This document shows, in pieces, positions 1 to 15,089 of a DNA stretch of 64,000 nt. The stretch's first letter is position 1. Every line of letters begins with the position of its first letter. Origin of the DNA: Trogon surrucura (taxonomy: Eukaryota > Chordata > Aves > Trogoniformes > Trogonidae); the NCBI GenBank assembly GCA_020746105.1, contig CM036632.1:6742001-6806000 (forward strand), in the 5' to 3' direction. The notes below the pieces were generated by a model. The model saw only the letters and a list, made by a program, of their open reading frames with translations. It searched no databases and had not been told where the DNA came from. A program made the position numbers and the translations under genes.

Positions 1-3000
1 CCCCCTGACAGGCTTGTAAATTAAATCAAATCTCTCAGGTCCTTCAGCCAAGAGAAGATGATGGCTAAAAGTAATTCAAAGTATGAATTCATAATGCTCT
101 AATTTTTACTTTGCTTTCTCAGTATGAACCTTTGCTTTGATTCCAGTATTTTTGTTGGAACTTTTGTTTAGAGATGGAACTAAACATGTTTGTTCTTCAA
201 GGAGAGAGATAGAATGGAAATAAATATTTCACGATTGATTTTTGCTTGGAATGTTTTATATGAGTGACATTTAAGGTAGGTTTTTTTTTTTTTTCTGTTC
301 CATATTGCATATGTTGGAATGCCATCTTGCAGTACTGATCAAAAAAATTAAGTCACTTCCTACAACTTTGTACGGCATTCTTGATGACGACATGGAATAG
401 CCCTGGAGGTCTGGTGGGTGGACACTTTCCCTTAGACAGTGTTGCTTCACTGGGTTGGGAATTCACTACCTGATACCTGCTGTTTAAAGCTAAAAATAAG
501 GTATTGTAGATATCCCTTCATCCCCTGGTACTTCTTGAGAAAGCACATTTGACAACCAAGGACCAGTGCATGGGGGCTTCACATTTCTCCGGTATCTTGC
601 TTGGTTGTGGCACTCTCAGACTTTCCAGCTCTTTGGATCTCAATAGTATCTCATTGTATTTGGTGTATAAAGATGCCCCAGCTCCTGAGCTGAGTCATCA
701 TGTGACAATTTCAGCTTTTCATCATGAGAATGGCATCTTCAGTCCTCTGAATTGATGGAGCAAAAAATCCTTGCTCAGTACGTCCCAAGCCACCCCTCAT
801 TCTCAACAGGTGGATGGGGCAAAAACAAAATGCAGAGAAAGTGTTGACCTGAAGGGTAGTGTTCCAGCAAAACTGCAGGTATTTTAACCGGGTTTTCATT
901 TTGGTTCTTGCATTGGACTCTGTACCTGAAAAGATACTGATTGCTTGCCTGGAAGCATGTGCCTTTCAGCAGCCTTTCCTGGCTTTCTAGTTTGTTGAAA
1001 GGTGCTAGAATATACCTGAGCACAGTTCATTTATATTTGTTATTGTCTCTCATGATACCTTTATTTATAGTTGATTAAAGCTCTTGGTTAGGGAGCCTGA
1101 ATTCATACAAGCAGCTCTTGGCTGCTCTACATTAAAGCAAGGCCAATATTTATGGAAAACAGAATATGGCAGAAAACTTGGGGTTTTGTGGTTACTACAG
1201 AATGTCCCCATTGTTTTCTTTTCTGGTGTGCTTCCCTCACCACTTGCCTTCAGTGGCCAGGTTTGCTTTTGTTTCTTGACAGAATGCCTTGCCAAAACCA
1301 TTGTTTTCTGATTAATATTACAGTCTGACAGCACTTTGGATGGAAAGATGGAGGTCTTCTCTCTGCTTCTTAAACAGAAAAAGGCCTCAAAACCCCCATA
1401 CTGATCTCTTTTAGGTGAATGGTGCTCCAAAACAGACATCTTTGCATGCAGTGAAAACCAAAATTGACAGCCTGGGAGGAGTAAGAAGCTCTCAGCCTCT
1501 TTAAGGGAAGAAGAAAGCACCCTTAAACCTATTCTTTTCCAGTCTGGAGCATTCTCTTTTTTTTTTTTTTTTTTTGCGTTTTGCCTTGCAGAGCTGTGGA
1601 GGAGCTGGAGCTAGTATCCCAGATCCAGGAGGATCATGGAGGAGGTGGGTGACAGCAAGGCATCCCTTGCTCTGTGAAGGCTTGAGGTGGGGGCTGTGGC
1701 TTCTGCCACCTCTCCATGTGTGAGTAAAGGACATGGTGGATCCCCTAAGTGGCCCTGACTGGAAATAACTTTCCTTTGAGGACTAGAGTGGGATTTGCCT
1801 GGTTTCTGTTCATACGTGGCTGGGGTATACCACAGACTCATGAGATCACCTGGGAGTGTGCACATCCATCCCACACAGCACGCTAACAGCTCTGTCCCCT
1901 TCCTCCAGCCTGTTCCCACCCTTTGGCCCCTGCTCTGGCACCAAACCCAAATCCCTTTATGCCCCACAAACACCACCCGAAACCCAGCAAATGCAAACCA
2001 GCAATGCTGAGTGACCCCGAGAGCCCAGACTGGGGCCCCTGCTTTTAATCAGAGGATTAGTCTGAAGGAGGAGGAGAGATCCTTGCAGCTCTCCTAATTT
2101 TAACCATAGTTAGCGCCTAATTAATGAAACATTTAAGTTGTCTGGGACATGGGCTTGGTGGGGGGAGAGATACCCCAGGCCAATCAGCACTGATGTATTC
2201 TGTTTCTCTTGCACTGAGGCAGAGCATTTCTAAGTGATGTGTATGTGATTGCTTCCAGATTTACGATTACTTCCATCCTTTTAACGCTGGATTAAAAAAT
2301 AAATAAATAAAAATACTCCAAAGAAGTTGGTTTGGCATAATCTAATTTTCTCATGTGAAACAGTTTGTAGACCAGATGACCCCAAACAATGGGAGAGTTT
2401 GTGTCAGCCTGGCTGCTCTTGCTGCAGGCAACCTCCCTCTCTGCTGCCCTCCTGTAACCAAATGTGACAACCGTCCCTTATTTATACTTGTCAGCTCTGC
2501 TCCGGGACTTCAGTGCTGCTGCCTTAACCAGGTTGCAGTGCTGGCAAGTGATGAGCACATTGCATCAGATGAGACTGGATGTGTTTCCTGCCAAGGAGAC
2601 AACCAAAACCAGACTGAGTCAGAATAAGAGCACATTTTGGAAATTCTTTATGAGGCTAGCCAGGTTAAGGGACATAACCTTGGACTGGTTAAGATACAGA
2701 TGTACTCAATAGCTTTTAAAACCCACCTAGCTGAATTGTATCTTAAATATCTCCCTTCAGATAGCTTCCCTCAACTGGAAAACAACATTTCACCCAAGCA
2801 GTTGCTGAGAGGCTTCTATGAGGATTTCTTGGCTGGCAAGGGAAGAAAGGTCCTCAGTGCTTTAGGCTTGCATGTGGGAGAAGGAAAAGCCTGAAGGCTC
2901 CAGTAAGCTCTGCTCACAGTAAAGTCCTCTGCCAGAATGTGACCTTATTAGTATATGGGAATTGGTTTAAAATGGAAACTAAATTATTTATGAACCTAAA

Positions 3001-4379
3001 GAACTGCATACCTGCCCTGTCCCTCCCTTTAATTTTTTCCACATATTTATCGTGCATTCCTTGGGTTTTGTGCAGTAGCTCTGGCATCTAAAAGTGGGTG
3101 AGGGACCCTGCTGCCCACACTAAAATTGGACATGGAGAAAGGGACTGGACCTCAGCATTGTGGTGCCCACTCACACCTGGGCTGGCTTTGGCCTTTAGTG
3201 CTGTAGATATCATCTGCAGTAGAAGGGAAACAAAAGCTCAGATAAAAGAATTAGCAAATAGAAAGAACAAAAAAGATCTAAGCTGTTTTTAATTCCTAAG
3301 GAATAATTTAGATCCATTTAAACTCTTGTGTGATCTGGATATAAAAATGAAATGGGGAAATAGTCCTTTTGCTCTTACCTTCTGTGTCTGTGTGTTTTGT
3401 TCTCTTTCCTTCATTGGGTTTTAGTGCTTTTTTCTTTGTTCATCGATTTATTTAATATAGAAAATAATTCAGCTAGACAGAGGAATGCATGGTTTATTCT
3501 AAAGAGAAAATGCTCTGGATATTTGTATTCAAGAATCCCAAGTTGACAGCAGCAAGGCAAAACCCAGCGTTACTCTTATCTTCACATGCTAATGATGCCG
3601 GTATTGCCACACCATATAAAACTTCAGATGAGGAATTCTGCACATAGATAAGTTCAGTCACACCAGAGCAGGTTTAGTGAAATAGCTATCACACCTGGTG
3701 TCTAGCATGAGACTGATAGGAGGACTAGTTCACAGATGACTGCACAGTTTGTTCTATAGTTTCTCTCACTTTTTGAGTGGCCAGACGTAAGCTTTGTATA
3801 GAGTACAGATCCTTGCAGGAGGAGTCTATGTTTTCCAGTCCTGAGCTGGCAAATCCAAGGGTTTGAATCAGTGCCAGAGAAATCGAGGAAATAATTTTTG
3901 AAAACATTTTTAAAAAAGAATGCAAAATAAAGAAAAGGTCCAGTGACATTACACTTGGAAAATCTCACCAAATTATTGCAGTGACCAAAATGATGATCCA
4001 GGGGTGACGGTGAAGCAGGAAGGAATTTTTCATCATCTGGAGCCAACTGCTATGAAAGTTTAAAAACACCTGCTTGTGGCCAATCAAACCACGAGGTAGA
4101 AATGCAGCTCGTTCCCAGCGGGACACTCCTCTCCCCACCTACAAGAAGACCTCAACCTCTGCAGACTTTCTTGCTCTGTTTGTGTTGTCCTTGCCATTTG
4201 CACTGGCCCAGGGGACAAGAACACGGCCATGATAACTGGTAATAGAGGTGACCCTTCTATTTCATCTGTGTGACAGTCAGATTGCAGGAAGAGTTCCAAA
4301 ATGTTGGTGCTTTCAGAGGTCCTCCTCCATCCAACACTCTTTATTATTTATGTCCTTGAGATTTACCCTAGCCACACGT
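1..4379. other. Intergenic, no gene seen
   Basis: Short open frames on both strands (up to 151 codons) have no family signature. It contains T14 at 281-294, T19 at 1557-1575 and an A/T tract near 2294-2315. The block 2040-2160 has TAATTAATG-type motifs but is otherwise unremarkable. Confidence 0.7.
1557..1575. repeat. Poly-T run (19 T)
   Basis: Nineteen consecutive T. It has no flanking retroposon body that I recognise. A shorter run of 14 T lies at 281-294. Confidence 0.9.
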
Positions 4380-4640
4380 CTTTTTTTTGTTTCTCTTTGT
4401 AGTCTATTTTGCAACCCTTCTAATTAGCATACAAGTGAATGACATTGTGAATATTAATATGATTTTCATTTACTCCCAGAGACAATAGCCATGTGAATCA
4501 GCAGGGCTCCACTAATCTACGCTGAAGATTTCAGAGCTGTTTAGGCAAGTTTAAAAGACACGGGAACCAGTGGCTGCGGAGTAGCTCATTATAGACTCAT
4601 TATGCTTCCATCCTGAAAGGTAAGAAGTATTGGACATTTG
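4380..4640. promoter_or_regulatory. Candidate conserved non-coding element
   Basis: Contains CTTCTAATTAGCATAC, ATTGTGAATATTAATATG, GAGACAATAGCC (Sox-like core ACAAT) and CTCATTATGC in non-repetitive sequence. The call is by motif texture; no conservation data are available. Confidence 0.25.
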
Positions 4641-7600
4641 ATTAGAGTTCTATATATAAATAGGGCAAATGTAGCTGGAAAAAAGAGTCTGTGAATTGTA
4701 ATCTTATATTAAGACAAAAAGCCAGTAATAAAAGAAAGGCCCAGAGTGTGGACAGAGAGAGGGACTTAGCATAGAGATTTGCTCTCCCCAGCAAAATATG
4801 TCATAATGTTTGTTAGAATGTCTTGCCTGCGTGTGGATCTGTTGTTCATGTTTGACTACACTGCTTCAGATTACAAAGACATTTTTCTGCTTCCTTCTGA
4901 GGACAAAACGCAGAGCCGTGGGAGCTGCTTGGAGGTCAGGGTGGTCTTAATCTCCTTCTGCATCTTTCCTTCTCTGCCCTCTTCCGAGGACCGAATTTAG
5001 ATAGCCACGGCAGGCTGTCCCCAGGGCTTAGTGAATGCCAGCGCAGTGCAGATCTCCCACCCTGCCTGCAGAGCCACAGCACATCATGTTGGAGTACACC
5101 ACCCTCTGTCCCCATGCTCTTTGCATTTTCCCCAGCCCTTTCCACGTCTACAAGTTTCTTTGATGGCAGAAGCAGAAGATCCAGTCAACTGAGCTGGAGG
5201 ATATTGCTTTTATTTGCTGCCCTCTTATCTAGGTGTCTAACCTGTGCCCATCATGGCCTGTGCACTGGGCTTCAGGGGTTGCAGAGAGGAATTTACATGT
5301 GTCCCGGAATTTCCCTCCTAACATTTCATATATAGATAGAGAGGTAAGCGAAGCATTAGTGAAATGTCTCATTATATTCATGAGGCATTTGCAAGCATAT
5401 ATGAAAACACGGTACGTAAGGAATGTGTTTGCTCTTGTTGAGATCTGTGTGCACAGACAGAGGGAGACTGACAACAAAATCTCTTTTTCAATATTGATCA
5501 GACAGTAGCTCAGAGCTTAAAGCCATGAAGAGTTAATTGGCAGTAATGGAGATACTTGGCTGCTGATGCCCAGCTTTGAAGAGTCCTCTATGGCAGAATT
5601 AAGAACTTTTACAGCATTTTTAAATTGACCAAGTCTTGTGTCCTTACGTGTTTTGGTCTCACTAGAATCATTCTGGATATCTGTTTGGATCGATGCCCTT
5701 CAGGAATCTGGGCGAATACATTCCCTTTATTGGCTCTGCTAAGTTAAGCAGAAGAAAATGATTGTGATCTAGCCGACTACCTTTAAAATACTACTCCCAC
5801 AAACTTCTTGTAGTGATTACACTGTTAAGCCATTTAATTTGTGATTCTTTCTAAGAAACACGATGTGAGGGTTGAGCCAGGGACTCTGCAGCATTTGGAA
5901 GCACGGAGTCCTCCCAGCTTTGGCAGCCTTCACACCCTGCCCACCCAAGTGACAGCTAGTGAAAAAGCTTCCATTTGTGGCTAATAGTGACCTGGAGGAC
6001 TCTCTTTTGCAATTTCCTTGGATAGATCAAGCTAGAAAGGTTGGGTTTTTTTGTTTATATTCTGAGATCTGGTGACCTGATTCTCATTTGCACCAAGTGA
6101 AGAATTCTCTGGCCTCACATTTCTTTCATGAAGAGTAGTGGAAAGAAATGTTTCCGTGAGTGATCATAATGATCTTTTCGTTGCTGTTTTGGCATCGGTT
6201 ACTATATTCCATTCTGATCTAATTTGTGGCATTTCCTCCTCATATTTGTTGTTTTATATTACATATTTAAATATGATGTATCCATAATATGGAAAACATG
6301 TTCTATACTTCTGAGCACATTCATACAAAAGCTAATTCTTATGCCGTAATTTGAACAACATGAACCAAAACCAAAAATTAAAAGGAAAAACTGCCTTAAA
6401 CGTATTTAAGGTAATGGCATACTCTCAGGAAAAAGGACAGCATATTCATTTTCATATCAAGTCAAATGTGCCCTGGAAGAAGATCTGGATATTAGTATTC
6501 TCTTATTTTAAAAACAGTGATATATTGTGACTTAAACAGAATGACATCATCAATTTTTATATAGTTATATAAATAAAACAAACTATTTAATTTGTTTTGA
6601 ATTACAAAGACCTGGGATCCTAACAGGAATTGAGTGCATTTGTGAATTTATGTAACAAACATATCACTACCAACACCAAATTACATCTCAATCAATGTTA
6701 AAAGGCATCTGACATTTCCCTTTGATTTATGGATTAACCTTTACAGTTAATACAGTCTAGCATTTATTGTTTTCATCAGTTCATGGTTTGGTAGCAACCC
6801 CAGAGCTCATTGCAGGGAACTGACTAAATTAATAGCTTTTCCCACCATGATCAAACAACTAATGAAAAAGGTCTATTTTGCACAGCTGGTGGATGCTAAT
6901 ATTTAAACAAACAAAACAAACCTTTATGAAGGACAAATGAGCCCTGGGTCCTGATTCTGCTCAGTAAAGTTACCTATCTTGGGAAACCAAGGTGCACCTA
7001 TTGACTGGGGTTAAACCTGGCTAAAATGTAATGTATTAAAACCAAAGTGACGTGAAAGCTGTTCCAAAGCGGCAGCTGGAGGAATACATTTTATTTCAGG
7101 ATCAATTTGCAGGCAAAAAATAGAAAGTCTGCATACCTCATTGTCTGAGATGTTCTCTCTTTGGCATGGAAAAGATTGGAAAAAAAAAATACAGGTATTT
7201 TTGCCAAGTTCTGCTCCCATTAATACTATTCAGATGCTGAGGGATTTTGTATTAGAATGACAAAGCGTTAAGCAATTATCTGCATCACTTTGTGGAAATA
7301 ATTCAAATACAAAAGAGCTTTCTTGAATAAAGCATAACATTGCCTTAAAATAACCCAGCTAGTCCTCTGAATTACCCTGATTGAGGACTAATTATTTTAA
7401 CAAGAAAAACATTATGCAACTTGATTTTACTGATGAAAAGTCAGTTAACTGGGGGTTTTTCATTTCAAGCATCATTTTACACACATTTAATCAACAGGAA
7501 ATTCCCACTTACTCCTGTATTGCAAGCAAAAGGGGATTAGCACCTGGCTGAGTATGACACAGTCTGTCTCCACATAAGCCATGGAGAAGATAGGACAGGC

Positions 7601-10600
7601 TTGCCCAATTGCCAGATACACTTGCCTTCTGCTTTGTCATGATCAAAGGCAACCTGGGACCAAGAGGTTTGGGAAAACTGACAGAATTGGTTGCATTCAT
7701 ACAACTCTCCTGAATTTCTCTTATTTTTATCCTAGACCTCCATCATGGTAGTGGTAAATTTCCACTCTGTCCTATCTGGAGGAAGGAAAAGTTCACTAAG
7801 AAAAGTCACTCTTACTGTATTTTGGCATGTCTGTTTCTTCACTCTCTTAAATGTTCATTTTTCTTAAGGTTCACAGAAGATTTCCAAGCCTTAAAAGTCA
7901 GGGTTCGTTACAGCTAAGCTTTTATTTGAATTGCAAACATCTGGCATTGCAGAGAGACAGAAAGTCCTTTGCTGCACCCTTGTTATACCTTATAAGTGGC
8001 CTGAAGATGCTACCTTGCACCTTCAGGTGCCGTTGCAGGTGGAGGATCTCTGTAATTACAGTGCACTTTTATCTGTTTTTTTCACACTCACAGCCATTTT
8101 TTTTTTTTGCTGTGGATTGGTCACGCATGCAAAGCGCTGGCGGCTTCTGAAGGACAGAGTAGGGCAGAGCTCATTAGTAAAAGCTCTTTTCTCACAAGTC
8201 ACACAGGCAAGTAAAAACAATGAAAAAACAACCACAACTAAAAAAGCTAAACTCAAGCAACTTTCCCACTTCTGCTGAACTTTTCTTCTGAAAAGGTTGG
8301 CCTGTCAAGAAGCCACGATCCATGACAATCCAGTTTTTCTCAGCCTCTGTGTAACGGATGGCCATGGATCATTACTCCAGGATGGCACCGAGACTAGGTT
8401 TGCAGCAAATGGTAAGTAATGAGCTTGTTTTGGCCTGGGAAACTCCTCTGAAGGCAAAATCAAAGCTCTTTTCTTGTCTGGCCTGTGTAAGTGGAATATT
8501 GAATACAACCTTGCTCTGAATAGGCTTGGGAATATCGCAACAAGAGCCGAGCTGGATTTTCTGGGAAGATTTTGCATCCAGGGAGCATCCATGATGGCAA
8601 AATCATTTTAAGCTTCTCTGGATTTGAACCAGAATTCTGGCATTATTGAGATCCTTTGGACAAAGTGGTTCAATAACTTGTTGCGATACCATCGGTGCCA
8701 GTGTGAGACTCCTCTTGAAATTACGCAGGTTCTCTGCTGATTTTTACTGCCAGCAGAAGTTGCTTTCTGGTGTGCGTTTTTGGAAAGAATTGGCTGTAAA
8801 ATGCTTCTGCTTGCTATGAGGGCACAATGTTTGCTAATGCAGGTTACTGTGTGTGGGTGATGCAAGTTGGAAAGTTTCTTTCATTTAGCTGGAGACATAG
8901 GTGTGCTTTACCTCATCTTGAAAATGAGGAATAAAAAAGTAACAACGTTTCCAAGCCTTGTAACCTGATCCCACTACTCTTTGTATATTTTTTCTTAAAA
9001 TTCACACTCCTGGAGTCATGAAAAAGTGGGAGAACTGATAGATTTTACATATTTACGCACGACTCGGTCCTCTGCAGAACTAACCTGTGACAACTGGTCA
9101 ATGACAGGATGGATGATGTGTTCAAGCACTAGAGAAGATTAAAGCAGAGACAAGAAAGGCAACAGCAAATGACGAGAAGGTCAATAACATAAGCTCACTG
9201 ATATAGCATGTTTCTAACAGAATACTTTGCAAAGGTGAACTTGCAAATGGGGATGTGGAGATTCAGAGAATTGCCCCAAGGCATTGCCCATGTTGGGGAC
9301 AAAATAGACCTGAATGTCTGGAGCCAGAAGATATTCTTCTTAGGTAATTCCAGAGAACAGGCTGAAATACAGAAGCAAACAAAAATGTTTTCTTGGCTGT
9401 GGCTTAAAATAGAAGTACAGAATTTCCTGCTATCTCAAACAAGTGCATTATAATCACGGTATAGTTAAATCTAATAAAGGAGTCCATGTGCCACCACCAG
9501 CAATATTCCTTTTGTAATTGCCTCAAGCTGTTGCTACTAGTAGTTCAGATTGCAATTTCCTTGTACTGTATGTCAATATTACTGGATCACAAGCAAGGAA
9601 ACAGGAAGTCTGATAATCAATTTCAGTAGCTATACAGTCATTTAGCTTGTGAGTTTGGCAGTTGGGAAAATTTTAAACTTCGGCTCCAGTAATTGCAACC
9701 CAGAATTAAGACAGAGATATCAATTTCATATGTGCTGTACATATGTCCCATTGCCTGTAGAGTCCGGTACACAGAAAACTCCCTTGCTGATAGAAATATT
9801 CCTTATAGGAATAAATTGCAGTTGGGTTTGCAGCTCAAGTATGGTCTTTGCTCTCCGAATTCAGCTTGTGTTGGCATGGTATAAATGATTCAAATTCAGC
9901 CAGGCCTAGAAGTAAAGAAAAAAAATTCCTGTATATTAAGGTATATGAATTCTTCTCTCTAAAATGAATGTCTAATGTTATGTAGCAAGCTACTACTCTG
10001 TAATGCTGTAGCACAGACCTGCCATGGCTATTCGTTCCCAGGTATCTTTATAAAACAATGCAGAAGACCATGACTATGGAGAATATGTGTTTCCCATCCC
10101 AGATATGAGATTCCCTGAAAGGCAAGGGGGAATATTTTAGGAAATGGCTCCACCTCTGTTACTCCAAGGCGGAGGACAGAGATACTTTGACACCAGTCCT
10201 TCCTTCGTGTAGCTGAGGTTGGAAATCAGGCAGATTCCCTGAGCTATCTACTGCCCTGGGGATCTGCTTGTTTTCTCACTGTGGCCAGCCCTGATTTCAG
10301 CTCTTCTCCAGCTACTCCCCCAAGCAGGGGTGAGGACCAGCAGTGAGGAAGCGCTAGAAGAAAGACTGAATGGGGCTCCCCTGCTTTCCTTGCCTGACCC
10401 TCCATCCTGGTCAGGCGTGGGAGCAGGCTGCTACTGCCTTTGGCTACTTCTCTGGCTGACAAGAAATCTCTCTTCTCCCACCACTGCAGACCTGTTTGGA
10501 AATGCATGCCGAGCTGTGTGGTTTCCACATAGTCTAGGCTTGCCTCGGTTTCATGCACCGGGAAGCAGAAAGAGCCAAGCTACCTCTTGACTTCAGGATC

Positions 10601-13600
10601 AAAACCTAAGCCAGATTAAAGTATTGCTGCTTGAATTTTAAAATGTTATTTTGCATGACATGATTATGTGACCTACCTTTGTTTATTATAAATCTAATAC
10701 CACAAGTTACAGTTCAATGAATTCACATTTTATTTGAAATTTTTTTGAGAAGTAGCCTAAAGCTCTTCAAGAAACAATTGCACAGAACCATTTGAGAGCT
10801 GCTAATTTATAATCTGCAGCATCACAGCACAACTAGCTTTTCATTTGGTTAAAAGGAAATGGTTACTTATAACAACAAAGCAAACCATGTGTCCATAGTT
10901 TATATTAAATGCCCTTGGTATTTATTAAGGATACACAATGTATCATCTTGAAAATATTTATTTTCCTGTGATTTCAACAATAGCAAAACAAAATAGAAAG
11001 TAATGCAGTGTCATCCCTTTGCCAAACTGTAGCAGATCTTGGGACAGTTTGCTGTTGAAAGAAAATTTGAGATCCCAAGTCTGGGTATTAGCTCAGTGTA
11101 ACTTGTTTATTTGATTGTGTACACCAGCCCCAGAACAGAGGTGCTCTCAAAGAACATACAAACATCTCTGCACCAGGAATCTCACCCCAGATGCCAACAT
11201 CTGGTTCTGCTGTGTTCAGCCCTTGGGCTTAGGGGAACTTCTTCCCTATTTGGACACATTTCCCATTGTATTCAGGAAGTATTTTGTCTGGCTGAAAGAC
11301 AGAGCCAAAGAAACCTGTGGAAACAAGCTGCTATTTTGTCTCGAGAAGACACCAAGTAACTGCTAGAATGTATTTAATTTTCTCTGTAGTCCACATGGCC
11401 TTTATTCTGATTAATCTCTGATCCTGGCAACAGAAGATGAAGTTTTCGTCCCTTGAACCTAATCACAAAACTCCCATACATTTTATGGGAGTTAGGATTC
11501 AACCCATGGAGCCAGTCCCGGATGCTCCAATGCAGAACAACGTTATGGCCTGCTTAGTACTGAAATGCCTCCCAGGGCCACGTAGTTGCCCATGTAGCCC
11601 TCAGCCTTGGAAAAGCTTGAGGCAGATTAATCGCAAAACAGAGCTCATTGCACCTGTTATTTTCCACATTCACTTTTATGGAAAATACTGCGTCTTTTTT
11701 CCCAGTCTCAGAGAGGCCATGCTGGAAGGAGAGGATGGCAGCAGAGGATACTGGTTGCAGTCAATGCTAGCACAGCGTAACGCTTCAGAGCAAAGAGTAG
11801 AAGACGGGGAGCAATTTTGTTGTAGAAATAAATATCTATGGCATGAAACCTCAAAAAGGATTTTCAGCTAGAGCAGGTCTTGCTTGGGACAGATGGCTAA
11901 TGGTCAGCGGAGCCTTCGGGCTTGGGAGAAAAGTTGATTCTGTCCTATCTTTTCCCAGACAAAGAAAAACATGACAGTGTTTCACCATTAGCCGTTATGG
12001 AAACTGCAGCTTCAGGGGCGCAGTTAGGTCCGTGTATGCTGGGCTGTAAGGCCAAGTGTTAGTACTAACAAAAGATTTTAATGACTATGGGAAAGAGTAG
12101 CATTCTTGTAACTCTGCAAATTTCAGAAAGCCTGTTTTTTTTTTAATTAGAACCACTGATATCCCTACGAAAAGTGAACAAACTTCTAAGCCTCTTAAGT
12201 CTTCATCATGTCTTCAACAAAGACCTAAGAGGGAGCAGCTCTTGTGCAGAACAATTAATGTGCAGAGCCGTAGCAGTGAGAAAGCTGCACTGAGCTGCAC
12301 TGTGCAGGCTGACAAGTCAAAGAGCATTTCAGTGTCTTATTTCCAACCTGCTCGGAGCAAGACAAGATAGTATATGCCTAATGTAGATGCTGATGATGGA
12401 GACACGCAGTTCAATTCTGAAGTACAAAGTTTTCTCTGAAACAGTCCAGCAGAACAACCCCCAAAAGACGAAAGCTCATTCCTGTTGCTGCACACGCCAA
12501 CCCCTGCTATGAAGCGACAATGAACACACAGAGAAACGCAACAAAAAGCAAGCTGATTTGGCTTAGTGCAACTTCTAGTTTTCTTCTCTGACAGTACTCT
12601 GCAACTGCTATTTTCAGTTTCATAGCTATGGTGAGAAACATGGTGTGTTTTGATTCCTAATTTAGCCTGTTTATCCTGAGAGATTCCAGGGTCTTCATTT
12701 GAGAGATAAATTCAAACCTTGTTTTTTCTTTGTAGCGCACATTCCATAACAAAAACATTGCATGCCATACTTCATTACAGGGCTTGGAAGACCTTCATGA
12801 CCATAAATTTAGGAACTTGTGGAACACAATGGACTTCAGGATGGAAACAAGCCAGTTGGCCTATCTGGTCAGGTCCATCCCTTCTGTTTGAATTAACAGC
12901 TGGATTTCACAGTGGGAGAAATCCGGCAGTTCTTTCTCAGGCAAAATTCTCACAGCTGGATTTGCCTCCAACTGTTGTAGCTAGGGTGGGAGGGAGCACA
13001 ACTTACTTTGTTATTTTATGTTAGCTCTCTGGTTAAAAAAATTCCAGCGCATGTTCCATAGGACTTGGACCTACCCTGTTCTATAATTTAATGACCCTAA
13101 GTGTAGTAAGAAAGACATTCCCAGTAAAATAGAGACAGAGGGCATGTACTAGGTTCTTTGTGAATTGCGGTGCATATGGTACCCATGTTCTGGAGAAAGC
13201 AATTAGAAGCTAGATGCCGAGGCAAAATAAAGAGACAGGACCATTTGCTGCTCTGAGAATTTTGTCTAGGAGATGAGCTGCTGGCACAATTTGGCAGGCT
13301 GTGTGAGTAGAGTCTTTTGGTATGATACGCAAAGTTCAGTTTCACACGTGCTATTTCAGTGCCAAAGGTAATTACACCCAAGTTAATGGATTTGCAAGGA
13401 TTTGCACCCACACAGTGGGGAGGAGAACATGCCCCAGAGGAGAGAGAGAGGAGAGAGGCCAGCTGGAATGACCAGTGCAGGACTTCCACATCTTGAGTTT
13501 GGGATGTGAAGTGCTGATCACAGACAGGGAGTTGTGTTACACTGCCAGAGGTGAAGATTAAAGCTCTGTTTGCTTAGGGGCACACAGGCTTCTTTTGCCT

Positions 13601-15089
13601 GAGCCTGAGTGTGGTGGGACATTGCAGAGATGCTGTCCTTCATTTAAAGTACAGAGACTTGATACAGGATCCCAAGGGCCCTTGCACTGTACCATTCCAG
13701 AGTCCCAACCAGCTCTGTACTACAGGGAGACATATAGCAGAGCTTTTTCCCCAAGGCTTGTCCCTCCAACCCCCTTCCCCTGTCAGTGTGTCCCTTCTAT
13801 TCGTAGAGAGGGGAAAGGACATGCAGGATATGGGCAGGTAATCACTACCCAAAAGGAAAACCCTCTGTGACCAGAAGAATGGTGCAAAAATCCTCAATGG
13901 AGCATGCAGATTGCTCTGCAAGGTAGCTGTGGACCAACCTTCTGTGCAGCTGAGGAAGGTTGTGTCAGCCCAAGCAGCAAGGTGGAGCACAACAAAGCAA
14001 AGTCGTGCAGAGAGCCAGCTCTCCAGTGTGGTTTGACCTTCAAATGCTCCTTGAACACAGCTTCTGTTTATATGGGAAGTTAATGGGTCTCAACTAAGAA
14101 GATCTATCTGATTGGCAGAAAAATGGGGGAACTTGGTTTACTGACAAAGACAAGGTCTGTTTTCAGCTATCTTAATTTACATTAACACTCCCATGATGAG
14201 GAAGAGGTTCTGCTGAGACAGAGATTTCCATAGGTAGAGTGAACCACTGACCTGCACTGGGTGTTACCTGGGCTCTCTTCACTGATGGTGGGGATAAAAA
14301 AGGTTCTACATCCTTGACCAAGTACTTTGAATTTCATTCTGAGGCACAGCATCATCTTGCTGTGCAAAACCCACTTCTGTGACACCAATGAGAAAAGGCT
14401 AAGAAATTGCATCATTAGAAGTCAAATGGCTGCAGAATAACCTGGCATAGCTAGGTCAAAATTTTTGTTTTATAGGGGAAACCTTCCTTTAAAAGGATAA
14501 ATAAACAAAACACCCCAGGGTCCTTCAGTGAGGCTGAGCCTAGCTTCTCCCCAGAAAGAAATCTTTCATCTCTCCTTTGAAAAGGTATTTCTGATCCTAA
14601 AAGGAGAGGACAAAAGGCTTGTTCTCGCCCCGCCTTGCCCACCAGCCCAGCAGAGAGGAGCTGCGCTCCCACACTCACCTTCTGCCTCAGTCTCGAACTT
14701 GGGAGAGGCAGTGTCAGCCCCATAAGGTCTTTTGGGGTTAAGAAATCCATGGCTCGTTCTGGGTCTCTCTTTGCAGTCAGGGAGACCACTCGAGATGAGA
14801 AATTGAACCAAACACCCAGTATCTTTTCTCACTTTGGCTGCTGTGCACAGCCCAACCAGCCAGGTGATTGTCCTGCTGGCTGCAGATACCCACCCTGATC
14901 TGCTCGGCCCTGGCTTCAGCTCAGCTTTAATCCAGCTGCCAAACCAGCTACATCTGGAGAACGTTCACCTGCTTTACCACAGGGCAAAGAGGGGTAATCC
15001 TGTGAGATTTTTACCTTTCCTTTCGTTATGGTTTTATGTAAGTGGCTGACGGGCTGTGGTGGAGCTGAAGAAATAGATCTAAACTCAGA
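4641..15089. other. Intergenic, no gene seen
   Basis: AT-rich, especially 6230-6760. No coding exon, RNA gene or repeat family was recognised. Open frames such as 11437-11871 (144 codons) look like chance. Confidence 0.7.
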